Below, one piece after another: positions 26,448-35,460 of a stretch of DNA of 64,000 bases (its first letter is position 1; every line of letters starts with the position of its first letter). The DNA is from Anaerocolumna sp047777345 (GTDB lineage Bacteria > Bacillota > Clostridia > Lachnospirales > Lachnospiraceae), in NCBI GenBank assembly GCA_047777345.1, contig JBKEEJ010000004.1, positions 124,001 to 188,000 of the forward strand, given 5' to 3'. A program made the translations under genes and the position numbers. The notes beneath the pieces were generated by a model. It was not told where the DNA came from, did not search any database, and saw nothing but the letters and a program-made list of their open reading frames with translations.

Positions 26448-28241
26448 ATGAAAGGGACAGTCGTATCAACTTGGGTTGAATCATGCAGAAAACTATTTGG
26501 TGATACTATTGTAAACGATACATTAAAGAAATATGGACTATCCGAGGACTATATTTTTTCACCTTTAGAAGATGTGGAAGACAGTATGGCCCTTGGAATT
26601 GTGGATTCCATCGGAAATGCCATGGGAAAAAGTCACAGTGAAATCTGGGGGTCCATGGGCGAAGAAAATATAAATACATTCAGCAGGGTTTATCCGGGGT
26701 TCTTTCGCCATCAGTCCGCATATCAGTTTTTAAAATCCATGAACGATGTTCATAAAATTGTAATGAAGCGGTTTAAGGGAGCAATGCCGCCGGAACTGGA
26801 TCTAAAACCCATATCTTCCCATGATGTTATTTTTACATACCGCTCCAAACGGGGTATGATTGATTATCTCGTCGGATTAATTCATGGTGTGTCGAAATAT
26901 TTTAATGAAGAAATTAAGATAGAATTACAGTCCAAACAGGAAAATCAGGCGCAATTAAAACTGACATTTGAAAATGAAATACGGTATACAAAGAATTACC
27001 CTATCAATAAACTGTTTTCCTTTGGAATACTGAAAAACACAGCTGCGAAAACTGTTTTGTTTAATACGGTAATTGTTACAATTATTGCTTTCCTTTTATC
27101 TTGCGGAGTATTAAAATCGTGTATTCTTGGCGCAACTGCATTTGCAGTATCTCTTTTCTCATCAGTTTTGTTTCATCGTCCTCAGAAAATGATTATGGAA
27201 GAACTTGAAAAACTGGGTAAGAGAGATTTTGTGGAATCTGCCGTCCTTAAATCCAATGATGAATATGAAACTTTGATGGAAAAGATTAATGAAGTAAAAC
27301 GTAATGTACAAAAAGACTTTATTGGCTATAATGCCATAGTAGATGAAATATATACTTTTAATAAGTCCATAGAGGATATAGCCAAAGTGATGCAAAACAC
27401 ATCCAGTGAAATAACCGCCGTACTGGATCAGGTGGCAGGAGCGGCAACAACCCAGGCCAAGGATACGGAAGAAGCTATTTCCGTTCTGGAAGGAAGTATC
27501 CGGAATGTTAATAATATTTCCAATGACGGACAGAATAACAAGGTACAAATTGAGGAAGCAGTTATCGGTATTGAAGAAAGTTTCAAAAATGTGCAGACTA
27601 CGGCATCCAAAATTACTGCGGTTTTGCATAAGTTCAATGAAATCAGAGGACGCAGTAACGACTTAAAGAATAATGCGGATGATATTACCCAAATCGTATC
27701 CATTGTGGCTTCCATAGCCAAACAGATAAACTTATTGGCTCTGAACGCTTCTATTGAGGCCGCCAGGGCAGGAGAAGCAGGAAAAGGTTTTACTGTCGTA
27801 GCGGAAGAAGTTCGTAAGCTTTCAGAGGAAACCAATCAGGCGGTTAGCCAGATCAATGACAGCCTGACAAGCTTTGTAAGCAGTATAAACGAAGTAGTGG
27901 AGGGAATCGGCGTACAATACGATGTTTTGGAAAGCGAAAATACGAAACTGTCAGAAGCGGTTGAATCCTCCAGTAAGACCAATGAACGCCTGAAAGAAGT
28001 ATCCGAGTTAATGATTCAAAATTCTCAGGATCTGAAACAGGAAGCCGATAATATATCCCACTTATTTGACGGTATACAAAATCTGGCGGCCATCGCAGAA
28101 GAAAATTCAGCTTCTGCCCAGGAGGCCAATTCCAATGTAACCGTATATGTGGAACAAATTAATGAGTTAACCAGCCAGATTAACGTATTCGAATCAATGA
28201 TTAAAAACTTCCAGGAAGATTTAAGAAAATATATAATTTAG
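26448..28241 (+). CDS. Methyl-accepting chemotaxis protein with N-terminal H-NOX heme sensor, O2-binding type
   Basis: The 597-residue protein joins a heme-NO/O2-binding (H-NOX) domain (residues 1 to about 185), two close membrane segments (about 205-245) and a chemoreceptor signalling domain (about 290-597). The H-NOX numbering matches the Thermoanaerobacter Tar4H protein without gaps. His102 is the proximal heme ligand. Tyr131, Ser133 and Arg135 form the YxSxR heme-propionate motif, and Pro115 is present. The distal hydrogen-bond set Trp9, Asn74 and Tyr140 is complete, which in known proteins allows stable O2 binding. The receptor hairpin reads IEAARAGEAGKGFTVVAEEV. It should report oxygen to CheA/CheW, probably for aerotaxis away from O2. 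Confidence 0.95.
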   Translation: MKGTVVSTWVESCRKLFGDTIVNDTLKKYGLSEDYIFSPLEDVEDSMALGIVDSIGNAMGKSHSEIWGSMGEENINTFSRVYPGFFRHQSAYQFLKSMNDVHKIVMKRFKGAMPPELDLKPISSHDVIFTYRSKRGMIDYLVGLIHGVSKYFNEEIKIELQSKQENQAQLKLTFENEIRYTKNYPINKLFSFGILKNTAAKTVLFNTVIVTIIAFLLSCGVLKSCILGATAFAVSLFSSVLFHRPQKMIMEELEKLGKRDFVESAVLKSNDEYETLMEKINEVKRNVQKDFIGYNAIVDEIYTFNKSIEDIAKVMQNTSSEITAVLDQVAGAATTQAKDTEEAISVLEGSIRNVNNISNDGQNNKVQIEEAVIGIEESFKNVQTTASKITAVLHKFNEIRGRSNDLKNNADDITQIVSIVASIAKQINLLALNASIEAARAGEAGKGFTVVAEEVRKLSEETNQAVSQINDSLTSFVSSINEVVEGIGVQYDVLESENTKLSEAVESSSKTNERLKEVSELMIQNSQDLKQEADNISHLFDGIQNLAAIAEENSASAQEANSNVTVYVEQINELTSQINVFESMIKNFQEDLRKYII

Positions 28242-28297
28242 AAATTTAATATTAGTAAGATAAGTTAAACCGTGAAATATGCTGTTTATCTGATTTT

Positions 28298-28348
28298 GAT
28301 ACAATAATGTTTATTCAAAGCATTTACGCAAAGTATAAACAATTGTAT
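28298..28348 (+). terminator. Weak hairpin after the H-NOX chemoreceptor gene
   Basis: GATACAATAATGTTTAT and ATAAACAATTGTAT can pair with one bulge. No T-run follows, so it is only a possible terminator. Confidence 0.35.
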
Positions 28349-28453
28349 TGATAATTTAATAATACGTTTTAAAATGCGATAAAGTGGCTGTTTCATTATA
28401 TATCTATATGCTACGGGAATTGTAGCATGATCCCATAATACAGCGTTTTAAAG

Positions 28454-28526
28454 GACATCAGGTTATTTTTATAGGCACAAAGGAAACAAAAATGTCTGCT
28501 TTGTGCCTAAAAATTAACCCGATGTC
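28454..28526. repeat. Long imperfect hairpin in the H-NOX/arcC intergenic region
   Basis: The arm at 28454-28482 (GACATCAGGTTA, then GGCACAAAG) pairs almost fully with 28499-28526 (CTTTGTGCC, then TTAACCCGATGTC) around a loop of about 16 nt. That is about 27 pairs with few mismatches. It is not coding. It could be a structured RNA or a palindromic repeat element. Confidence 0.55.
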
Positions 28527-28549
28527 AGGAAACCGGTGTGTGGGATACA

Positions 28550-28602
28550 TGTTGTACAATTCCTTTGGCATAAACCGATATTGTGCAACAGTCTCTTTTT
28601 TT
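28550..28602 (+). terminator. Terminator converging on arcC
   Basis: TGTTGTACAAT (28550-28560) pairs with ATTGTGCAACA (28580-28590) with one wobble pair, and GTCTC then seven T follow. Confidence 0.7.
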
Positions 28603-28603
28603 G

Positions 28604-29539
28604 TCACAAAAAAATTCTTGTGCCGGCTTTTCCGTGTATGGCTTCCTTTGCCTTTTCCAAATGACATATGATTGCCTGACGGCCCGGGGCGGAAGAGATA
28701 AAACGTATGGAAGCTTCAATTTTAGGAAGCATGGAAGCCTGTTCAAAGTGGCCCTTGTTCATATAATCTTTCGCTTCTGCCACAGTCATCTGATCCAAAG
28801 GCTGCTCGTTAGGACTGTTATAAAAAAGAGACACTTTTTCTACTCCTGTCAGGAATAAAAGTATATCTGCATCTATCATTTCCGCTAACAATTCGCTGGT
28901 ATAATCTTTCTCAATAACGGCACTGGCTCCTTTTAAGACGGTACCCTGTTCCAGAACCGGTATACCGCCGCCACCTGCCGCTATTACGATTTGATTGGCT
29001 TCCAGTAAAGTTTTAATGGCATCGATTTCATATATATCCAATGGTTTTGGTGAGGCAATAATTCTGCGATACCCTTTGCCTTCTTCATATACAACATAAT
29101 TTCCTTTCTTTTTTTCACGTTCCGCTTCCTCTGCGGACATATACCGGCCGATAACTTTGGTAGGATTGCTGAAAGCTTTGTCAAAAGGATCTACTTTTAC
29201 CTGTGTTATTAAAGTAGTTACTGGTTTAAAAAGCCCCCGGTTTAATAACTCTGTTCTTATGACATTTTGCAGGTCGTAGCCGATGTATCCCTGGCTTAAT
29301 GCACTGCAAACCGACATAGGGGCAACCGTATACTTTGAATTGTTACGGCTGAATTCCGTCATGGCAGTATGTAACATTCCGACTTGAGGACCGTTACTGT
29401 GGGTGATTACTATATCAAATTTTTCTTCTGCCAAATCGGCAATTGCTTTGGCTGCAATTTTAACAGATTGTTTCTGGGCAGGGAAAGTATCGCCAAAAGC
29501 GTTTCTTCCCAGTGCAACGACAATTTTTTTTCTTTGCAT
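28604..29539 (-). CDS. arcC: Carbamate kinase
   Basis: Carbamate kinase makes ATP from carbamoyl phosphate and ADP in fermentative arginine or purine-derived breakdown. The 311-residue length is normal. Motifs seen are VALGRNAFGD (phosphate loop), THSNGPQVGML, SQGYIGYDLQN, VIAAGGGGIPV and KGASAVIEKD. In the first motif the usual second Gly of ALGGNA is Arg, but clostridial relatives also vary there. The start follows GTGAGG. No arcA, arcB or transporter gene is adjacent, so the source of carbamoyl phosphate is not shown. Confidence 0.93.
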   Translation of the reverse strand: MQRKKIVVALGRNAFGDTFPAQKQSVKIAAKAIADLAEEKFDIVITHSNGPQVGMLHTAMTEFSRNNSKYTVAPMSVCSALSQGYIGYDLQNVIRTELLNRGLFKPVTTLITQVKVDPFDKAFSNPTKVIGRYMSAEEAEREKKKGNYVVYEEGKGYRRIIASPKPLDIYEIDAIKTLLEANQIVIAAGGGGIPVLEQGTVLKGASAVIEKDYTSELLAEMIDADILLFLTGVEKVSLFYNSPNEQPLDQMTVAEAKDYMNKGHFEQASMLPKIEASIRFISSAPGRQAIICHLEKAKEAIHGKAGTRIFL

Positions 29540-29666
29540 AGACTAACCTCACTTTGAACCTGTTTATTTTCAGTTTTTAATACAAGTATTATATAACAAA
29601 ATATTCCAAAAGGAAAGTTTATTAATCTTATTTAAAAATTTAATACGTTACAATAATAAAATGTTC

Positions 29667-29695
29667 TTGACAATACTGGTATAATTGCATACAAT
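29667..29695 (+). promoter_or_regulatory. Promoter and possible GntR operator ahead of the citrate synthase gene
   Basis: TTGACA (29667-29672), 17 bases, TACAAT (29690-29695). Overlapping the spacer and -10 is TGGTAT-aattgc-ATACAA (29677-29694), an inverted repeat with one mismatch, a suitable site for the GntR protein encoded in the same operon. Confidence 0.6.
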
Positions 29696-29832
29696 AAAAC
29701 AAAATGATTATTTTATATCAATATGTATGCCGGATAAGACAGACGAAGAATGATTGAAATAATAAGTAACAGGGAGAAATGATTTATCATTACGGATTGA
29801 ATAAAAAAGTGATAAGGAGAATACGCAAGACT

Positions 29833-31218
29833 ATGGAAAACAGAAAAGTTTTTATGAATCGACATACCAATTTGCTTCAGTTGGAAGAACCTTTATACCC
29901 CTTAGTTGATGTTGATAAACCAAATGTTTTTAGAAATTTATTTCCTTATGATGAAGTACCCAAGATTGCATTTAATGACCGGATTGTTCCACATAATTTT
30001 CCAGAAGAAATCTGGATTACGGATACTACTTTCCGTGACGGACAGCAGTCCAGGGCTCCTTATACAACGGAACAAATTGTTACGATATATGATTATTTAC
30101 ATAGATTAGGCGGACCAAAAGGTATAATCAGACAGAGTGAATTTTTCCTTTACAGCAAAAAGGACAGGGATGCGGTTTACAAGTGCCTGGAAAGAGGATA
30201 TAAATTCCCTGAAGTTACTGCCTGGATTCGTGCCAATAAGAAAGATTTTGAACTGGTAAAAGAAATCGGACTAAAAGAAACCGGAATTTTGGTCAGCTGC
30301 TCGGATTACCATATTTTTTACAAGATGAAAATGACAAGACGGGAGGCAATGAACCATTACTTAAGTGTGGTACGGGAATGTCTGGAAACCGGCGTTTCCC
30401 CAAGATGTCACCTGGAAGATATCACAAGGTCCGATATACACGGATTTGTGATTCCTTTCTGCTTAGAATTAATGAAGTTAAGTGATGAGTATAAAATTCC
30501 GGTTAAAATCAGAGCTTGTGATACCATGGGTTACGGGGTTAATTTCCCGGGGGCTGTTATACCGCGTTCCGTTCAGGGAATTATTTATGGCTTAATAACC
30601 CATGCCGGAGTTCCCTCCACTCAGCTGGAATGGCATGGACATAACGATTTTTACAAAGCAGTAACCAATTCCACCACAGCCTGGTTATATGGAGCATGCG
30701 GGGTAAACTGTTCTTTGTTTGGCATTGGCGAGAGAACCGGCAATACGCCGTTAGAGGCTATGGTCTTTGAATATGCTCAGTTAAAAGGAACATTGGATGG
30801 CATGGATACCACCGTTATAACGGAACTGGCAGAGTATTTTACAAAAGAAATTGGTTATGAAATTCCTGAAAGGACACCTTTTGTGGGTAAGAATTTTAAT
30901 GTTACCCGGGCAGGTATACATGCGGACGGCCTGTTGAAAAATGAGGAAATCTATAACATATTTGATACGGAAAAATTTTTAAACAGACCTCCTCAGGTAG
31001 CAGTATCCAATACTTCTGGCCTGGCAGGTATTGCACACTGGATGAATAACTATTTTAAGTTAAAAGGAAATGATATGGTAGACAAAACGGATCCCATTGT
31101 TATCAAGGTAAAAGAATGGGTGGATAAGGAATATGAAAGCGGCCGGGTAACCGTAATAACGGACGAAGAATTGGTTAACGTAATTAATAAATTAAAAAAT
31201 AATGAGGAGCCAGATTAA
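29833..31218 (+). CDS. Probable Re-citrate synthase (isopropylmalate/homocitrate synthase family)
   Basis: Re-citrate synthases condense acetyl-CoA and oxaloacetate in anaerobes that lack the usual Si enzyme. They are homologous to LeuA/homocitrate synthase. The HMGL-like barrel motifs are WITDTTFRDGQQS (substrate and metal-binding), LEWHGHNDFYKAV (HxH metal ligands) and GERTGNTPLEAMVFEY. The spelling IRQSEFFLY and CSDYHIF is what I recall from the Clostridium kluyveri enzyme. An isocitrate dehydrogenase gene follows at once, which supports citrate rather than isopropylmalate. No LeuA regulatory domain is seen. The start is uncertain: ATG 29833 has AAGGAG 13 bases before it, and ATG 29779 has AGGGAG only 2 bases before it. 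Confidence 0.78.
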   Translation: MENRKVFMNRHTNLLQLEEPLYPLVDVDKPNVFRNLFPYDEVPKIAFNDRIVPHNFPEEIWITDTTFRDGQQSRAPYTTEQIVTIYDYLHRLGGPKGIIRQSEFFLYSKKDRDAVYKCLERGYKFPEVTAWIRANKKDFELVKEIGLKETGILVSCSDYHIFYKMKMTRREAMNHYLSVVRECLETGVSPRCHLEDITRSDIHGFVIPFCLELMKLSDEYKIPVKIRACDTMGYGVNFPGAVIPRSVQGIIYGLITHAGVPSTQLEWHGHNDFYKAVTNSTTAWLYGACGVNCSLFGIGERTGNTPLEAMVFEYAQLKGTLDGMDTTVITELAEYFTKEIGYEIPERTPFVGKNFNVTRAGIHADGLLKNEEIYNIFDTEKFLNRPPQVAVSNTSGLAGIAHWMNNYFKLKGNDMVDKTDPIVIKVKEWVDKEYESGRVTVITDEELVNVINKLKNNEEPD

Positions 31219-31357
31219 TTCGACAACAGAGGTAATGCCTGGAAAATAGCTTTATAACTGAAAAAATAATAAAAATTTAAGAGAATCAGGTTTGACATTT
31301 TAAAAAAAATGAAATACACTTAGTTATTGGGTAAAAATAATGATTTGGAGGATGACA

Positions 31358-32518
31358 ATGAACAACTATATTGAAGCAGCGAAAGAGCAATTTGGTAAAT
31401 TACTGGAAGAGCAGTTGAAAAGAGTAGAAGTCATGAAACAGCAAGGTGATTTTATAAATTATAAAGAGTTGCCCAAAATAATCATCGGTGTTTGTGGCGG
31501 AGATGGCATCGGACCTGCTATTACGTCTCAGGCACAAAGAGTTTTGGAATATTTGCTGGCTGATGAGATGAAAGCAGGAAAGATTGAATTCAGAGTCATC
31601 GATGGACTTACCATTGAACGCAGAGCTGCTGAAATGGCTGCAATTCCTCCAGCTGTTCTTAAAGAGATAAAAGAGTGCCATGTAATATTAAAAGGACCTA
31701 CAACGACTCCGCGCAAGGGTGATCCCTGGCCTAATGTGGAAAGTGCCAATGTGGCAATGCGAAAAGAATTGGATCTGTTTGCAAATGTCAGACCAGTTAG
31801 GGTTCCGGAAAAGGGAATTGACTGGACTTTTTATAGAGAGAATACAGAAGGAGCTTATGCTGTAGGAAGCAAGGGAATTCATGTTACGGATGACCTTGGT
31901 ATTGATTTTACCGTTGTTACTACGCAAGGTACTGAAAGAATAATAAGAGCGGCTTTTGAATTTGCCAAAAATAATGGGAAAACCAGAGTTACAGCAGTTA
32001 CGAAAGCAAATATTATTAAGACGACGGATGGCAAATTCCTAGATATATTCCGGGAAGTTGCAAAAGAATATCCGGGTATAACAGCGGATGACTGGTATAT
32101 TGATATTATGACTGCAAAACTGGTTGACGAAAAAAGACGAAAAGATTTTCAGGTGTTTGTTCTTCCAAATTTATATGGAGATATTCTTACGGATGAAGCC
32201 GCAGAATTTCAAGGCGGCGTAGGTACGGCAGGCAGTGCCAATATCGGTAAGAGATATGCAATGTTTGAAGCAATTCATGGTTCAGCTCCCCGAATGGTTG
32301 AAGAGGGCAGAGCTATCTATGCGGATCCCAGCAGTATAATACGTGCCGGCGCTATGCTTTTAGCACATATAGGCTATACGACAGAATCGGAAAAGTTGTA
32401 TAAAGCACTGGATATATGCACAGTAACCGAGAAAAAATTAGTTGTTACAGGCAGAAGCGATGGCGCCACAGGTGAAGAATTTGCAGATTATTTAATGGAA
32501 ACGATTGAAAAACTATAG
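31358..32518 (+). CDS. Isocitrate dehydrogenase, isocitrate/isopropylmalate dehydrogenase family
   Basis: The 386-residue enzyme of the beta-decarboxylating dehydrogenase family would convert isocitrate to 2-oxoglutarate. Motifs seen are VCGGDGIGPAIT, KGPTTTPRKG, the substrate-binding FYRENTEGAY, VLPNLYGDILTDEAAE (metal-binding Asp) and AIHGSAPRM. The synteny with a Re-citrate synthase favours isocitrate over isopropylmalate. Cofactor preference cannot be read safely. The start is ATG 31358, six bases after TTGGAGG. No aconitase gene lies in the window. Confidence 0.82.
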   Translation: MNNYIEAAKEQFGKLLEEQLKRVEVMKQQGDFINYKELPKIIIGVCGGDGIGPAITSQAQRVLEYLLADEMKAGKIEFRVIDGLTIERRAAEMAAIPPAVLKEIKECHVILKGPTTTPRKGDPWPNVESANVAMRKELDLFANVRPVRVPEKGIDWTFYRENTEGAYAVGSKGIHVTDDLGIDFTVVTTQGTERIIRAAFEFAKNNGKTRVTAVTKANIIKTTDGKFLDIFREVAKEYPGITADDWYIDIMTAKLVDEKRRKDFQVFVLPNLYGDILTDEAAEFQGGVGTAGSANIGKRYAMFEAIHGSAPRMVEEGRAIYADPSSIIRAGAMLLAHIGYTTESEKLYKALDICTVTEKKLVVTGRSDGATGEEFADYLMETIEKL

Positions 32519-32530
32519 GAGGTCTATTTT

Positions 32531-33199
32531 GTGGACAATAAAGATGTTCATAAGGAAGTAACGGATAAATATTCTTTAAGAGGCAGGGTTTTTAATAAAA
32601 TCCGCGAGGATATTTTATCCGGAAAATATAGTCAAAACGAGGAGTTAAAGGAGACTACCATTGGCATGGAATTGGGTGTTAGCCGGACTCCGGTCAGGGA
32701 AGCCTTACGGCAACTGGAACTGGAAGGACTGGTTAGCATAATACCAAATAAAGGGGCTTATGTAAATGGTATATCCGAAAAAGATATCCATGATATATAC
32801 ATAATTCGTTCTTATTTGGAAGGTTTATGTGCAAGATGGGCCTGTGAGCATATTACACAGGAACAAATCGATGAACTGGAAGAGGTTGTATATCTGTCTG
32901 AATTCCATGCTAAAAAAGAGCATCATGATCAGGTTGTTGAATTGGACAATAAATTTCATCAATTAATTTATGAGGCTTCCAACAGCAAGATATTAAACCA
33001 TATCTTATCGGATTTTCATCACTATGTGCAACGCATCCGTAAAATCACTTTGGCTTCCGACAGACGTGCTTTAGATTCCAATAAGGAACATTCGGCCATA
33101 CTGGAAGCTATAAAGCAAAGAGACGGTGATAAAGCGGAGCAATTGGCACATGAGCATATTATGAAAACAATTCAGAATATAAATGCACAGGGGTTATAA
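32531..33199 (+). CDS. GntR-family regulator (FadR/FCD type)
   Basis: The 222-residue regulator has an N-terminal winged helix (LREDILSGKYSQNEELKET-like, and GVSRTPVREALRQLELEGLV, about residues 15-75) and a C-terminal helical FCD ligand domain with metal-type His residues (LDNKFHQLIYEAS, HSAILEAIKQRD, HIMKTI). GTG start after AGGAGG, 12 bases from the isocitrate dehydrogenase stop. It probably controls its own operon. A carboxylate such as citrate or 2-oxoglutarate is a reasonable ligand, but this is inference. Confidence 0.88.
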   Translation: MDNKDVHKEVTDKYSLRGRVFNKIREDILSGKYSQNEELKETTIGMELGVSRTPVREALRQLELEGLVSIIPNKGAYVNGISEKDIHDIYIIRSYLEGLCARWACEHITQEQIDELEEVVYLSEFHAKKEHHDQVVELDNKFHQLIYEASNSKILNHILSDFHHYVQRIRKITLASDRRALDSNKEHSAILEAIKQRDGDKAEQLAHEHIMKTIQNINAQGL

Positions 33200-33202
33200 A
33201 AT

Positions 33203-33246
33203 AAAGGGACTGCTACATAACCTATATTATGCAACAGTCCCTTTTG
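33203..33246. terminator. Bidirectional terminator between GntR and ABC-F genes
   Basis: AAAGGGACTG..CAT (33203 onward) pairs with ATG-CAACAGTCCCTTTT (to 33244). The T-run on one side and A-run on the other suit both converging genes. Confidence 0.75.
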
Positions 33247-35190
33247 TTAAATTTGGCCTGCTAAATTTTCCCATAATTCCAGGAGTTCTTCCAGCCGTTT
33301 TTCAATCGATTTCTTTTCTTCGTTTAATTCCATTAATTTAGAAACGTTGGTATAAATTTCTTCTTGGGTAAGTAATTGGTCAATTTCTTCGTTCCGGGTC
33401 TCCAATTTATGAATTTCGTCTTCCGTTTTCTTTAAATCGTTTTGTATTTTCCGCAGCCTGGCCTGTTCTTCCTTCTGCTGTTTCCAGTCCAGCTTGCCGT
33501 CACTGATTTGCGCATCAGGCACAGGTCCTTTGGCGGCAGAAGAAGACTGCTGTGACTGTAACGAATCTTCTAAAACCCGTTCCATTTCTGATTTTTTCTC
33601 GAGATAATAGTCATAATTGCCAATGTAATTAACCAGATTCTGTTTTGTCAAATCTAAAATTCGGGTAGCGGTTTTGTTAATAAAATAACGGTCGTGGGAA
33701 ACATACAAAACCGTTCCCGTATAGTTATTGATGGCGTCTTCCAGTATTTCCTTTGAAGTAATATCCAGATGGTTTGTGGGCTCATCCAGAATCAAAAAGT
33801 TTGCTTCGGACAGCATAAGTTTTGCCAATGAGACACGGCCTCTTTCTCCGCCACTGATATCTTTAATCCGCTTAAATACATCATCGTCGGTAAATAAAAA
33901 GGCGGCCAGAATATTACGGATGGTTGTATTATCCAGATGCGGGTAAGTATCCTGTAATTCGTCAAATAAGGTTTTATCCGGATTTAAGTTCTGATGTTCC
34001 TGATCAAAATAACCAATTTTGACTTTTGCCCCCAGTTTTATCTCCCCTTCGTCACAGGGTATAAGACCATTTATGATTTTAAGCAGCGTGGTTTTGCCGG
34101 TACCGTTATTGCCGATAATGGCAACATGTTCTCCACGCTTAATTTCAAAATTAATATGTTGAAACAAAACCTGATTGGGAAAAGATTTGCTTAAGTTGGT
34201 AACGGTAAGCACATCATTGCCACTCATGATTTGGGGTTTTAGCTGGATAGACATACGAGCCTGTTGGGTTATAGGCTTTTCGATACGCTCTATTTTATTT
34301 AACATTTTTTCCCGGCTTTCCGCCCGTTTTATGGATTTTTCCCGGTTAAAGGAACGAAGTTTTGCAATTACTTCTTCCTGGTGTTTGATTTCCTTTTGCT
34401 GGTTTAAATACTGCTTTAACTGTATATCTCTTTGAAACGCCTTTTTTTGCGCGTAAACGGAATAATTGCCTTCGTAGGTTTCTGCCTTTGTGTTTTCAAT
34501 TTCAATGACTTTAGTAACCACTTTATCAAGGAAATACCGGTCGTGGGAGATTACAACAACGGCCCCTTTGTAGTTAAGTAAATAATTTTCCAGCCAGGCA
34601 ATGGACTCCATATCCAAATGGTTTGTGGGCTCGTCCAACAATATAATATCCGGAGTACTAAGGAGTAATTTGCCCAGCGCCACTCTCGTTTTTTGACCTC
34701 CGGACAAGGCGGATACCGGTTTTGAAAATTCATCTTCTTTAAATCCCAGTCCTTTTAGAACTCCCACTATTTCGCTTTTATATGCATAACCGTTTTTTAA
34801 TTCAAACTCATGTGTCAGTCTGGTATAAGTAGCTAACAATTGGTCCAGCTCATTTCCCGAAGCGGATTTCATTTTTAATTCCAGCTCATGGATGGAATTA
34901 TCCAGTTCGATGATATCTTTTTTGACGGTAAGCATTTCATCATAAATCGTATTATCGGAGGACAATTCCTGATGCTGTGAAAGATATCCGATCGTGCTTC
35001 CTTTTGCAAAAACGACTTCGCCTTCGTCAGCCGTTAATTCACCCATAATAATTTTGAATAAGGTGGATTTACCGGCACCATTAATGCCGACAACAGCAGC
35101 TTTTTCCCTTTCGTTAATATGAAAGGATACAGAATGTAAAATCTCATTCGTTCCAAAACTGATACTTATATTTTTACATGCTAAGATCAT
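33247..35190 (-). CDS. ABC-F family ATPase (translation factor type)
   Basis: The 647-residue soluble protein has two ABC domains and no membrane segments. Walker A motifs are GINGAGKSTLF and GNNGTGKTTLL. Signatures are LSGGQKTRVALG and ISGGERGRVSLA, and Walker B motifs end in DEPTNHLD twice. Between them is the linker with charged arm (about residues 240-310). A C-terminal coiled coil follows (WKQQKEEQARLRKIQNDLKKTEDEI region, from about 540). This is the YdiF/Uup-like layout. ABC-F proteins act on the ribosome, and some protect against antibiotics. The start is ATG 35190, nine bases after GGAG. Confidence 0.9.
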   Translation of the reverse strand: MILACKNISISFGTNEILHSVSFHINEREKAAVVGINGAGKSTLFKIIMGELTADEGEVVFAKGSTIGYLSQHQELSSDNTIYDEMLTVKKDIIELDNSIHELELKMKSASGNELDQLLATYTRLTHEFELKNGYAYKSEIVGVLKGLGFKEDEFSKPVSALSGGQKTRVALGKLLLSTPDIILLDEPTNHLDMESIAWLENYLLNYKGAVVVISHDRYFLDKVVTKVIEIENTKAETYEGNYSVYAQKKAFQRDIQLKQYLNQQKEIKHQEEVIAKLRSFNREKSIKRAESREKMLNKIERIEKPITQQARMSIQLKPQIMSGNDVLTVTNLSKSFPNQVLFQHINFEIKRGEHVAIIGNNGTGKTTLLKIINGLIPCDEGEIKLGAKVKIGYFDQEHQNLNPDKTLFDELQDTYPHLDNTTIRNILAAFLFTDDDVFKRIKDISGGERGRVSLAKLMLSEANFLILDEPTNHLDITSKEILEDAINNYTGTVLYVSHDRYFINKTATRILDLTKQNLVNYIGNYDYYLEKKSEMERVLEDSLQSQQSSSAAKGPVPDAQISDGKLDWKQQKEEQARLRKIQNDLKKTEDEIHKLETRNEEIDQLLTQEEIYTNVSKLMELNEEKKSIEKRLEELLELWENLAGQI

Positions 35191-35460
35191 AATTCTATTC
35201 TCCATGAATTCAATGTATAGTAACAGTATACAAAGGATTCTGTACATATTAAATTTTTATTAATATTTTAGACTGAATACTAAAACATCTTTTAAAATCA
35301 TATTGTAATATGGGAAAATTGTCAAGTAATTGAGGGCTAAACCCTATTTGACAATTTTGTATCATTCACATATAATAATTTCATACAGTGGGTTTTAAAG
35401 ACTTGACAATTTGCATAAGGTGAGTTGTTAGGAATTTTCATATAGAATGGAGGAATATTC

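Noticed and set aside
35400..35460. Rex operator in front of rex
   Set aside because: Only TTGTTAG-like partial matches were found, without the second half-site.
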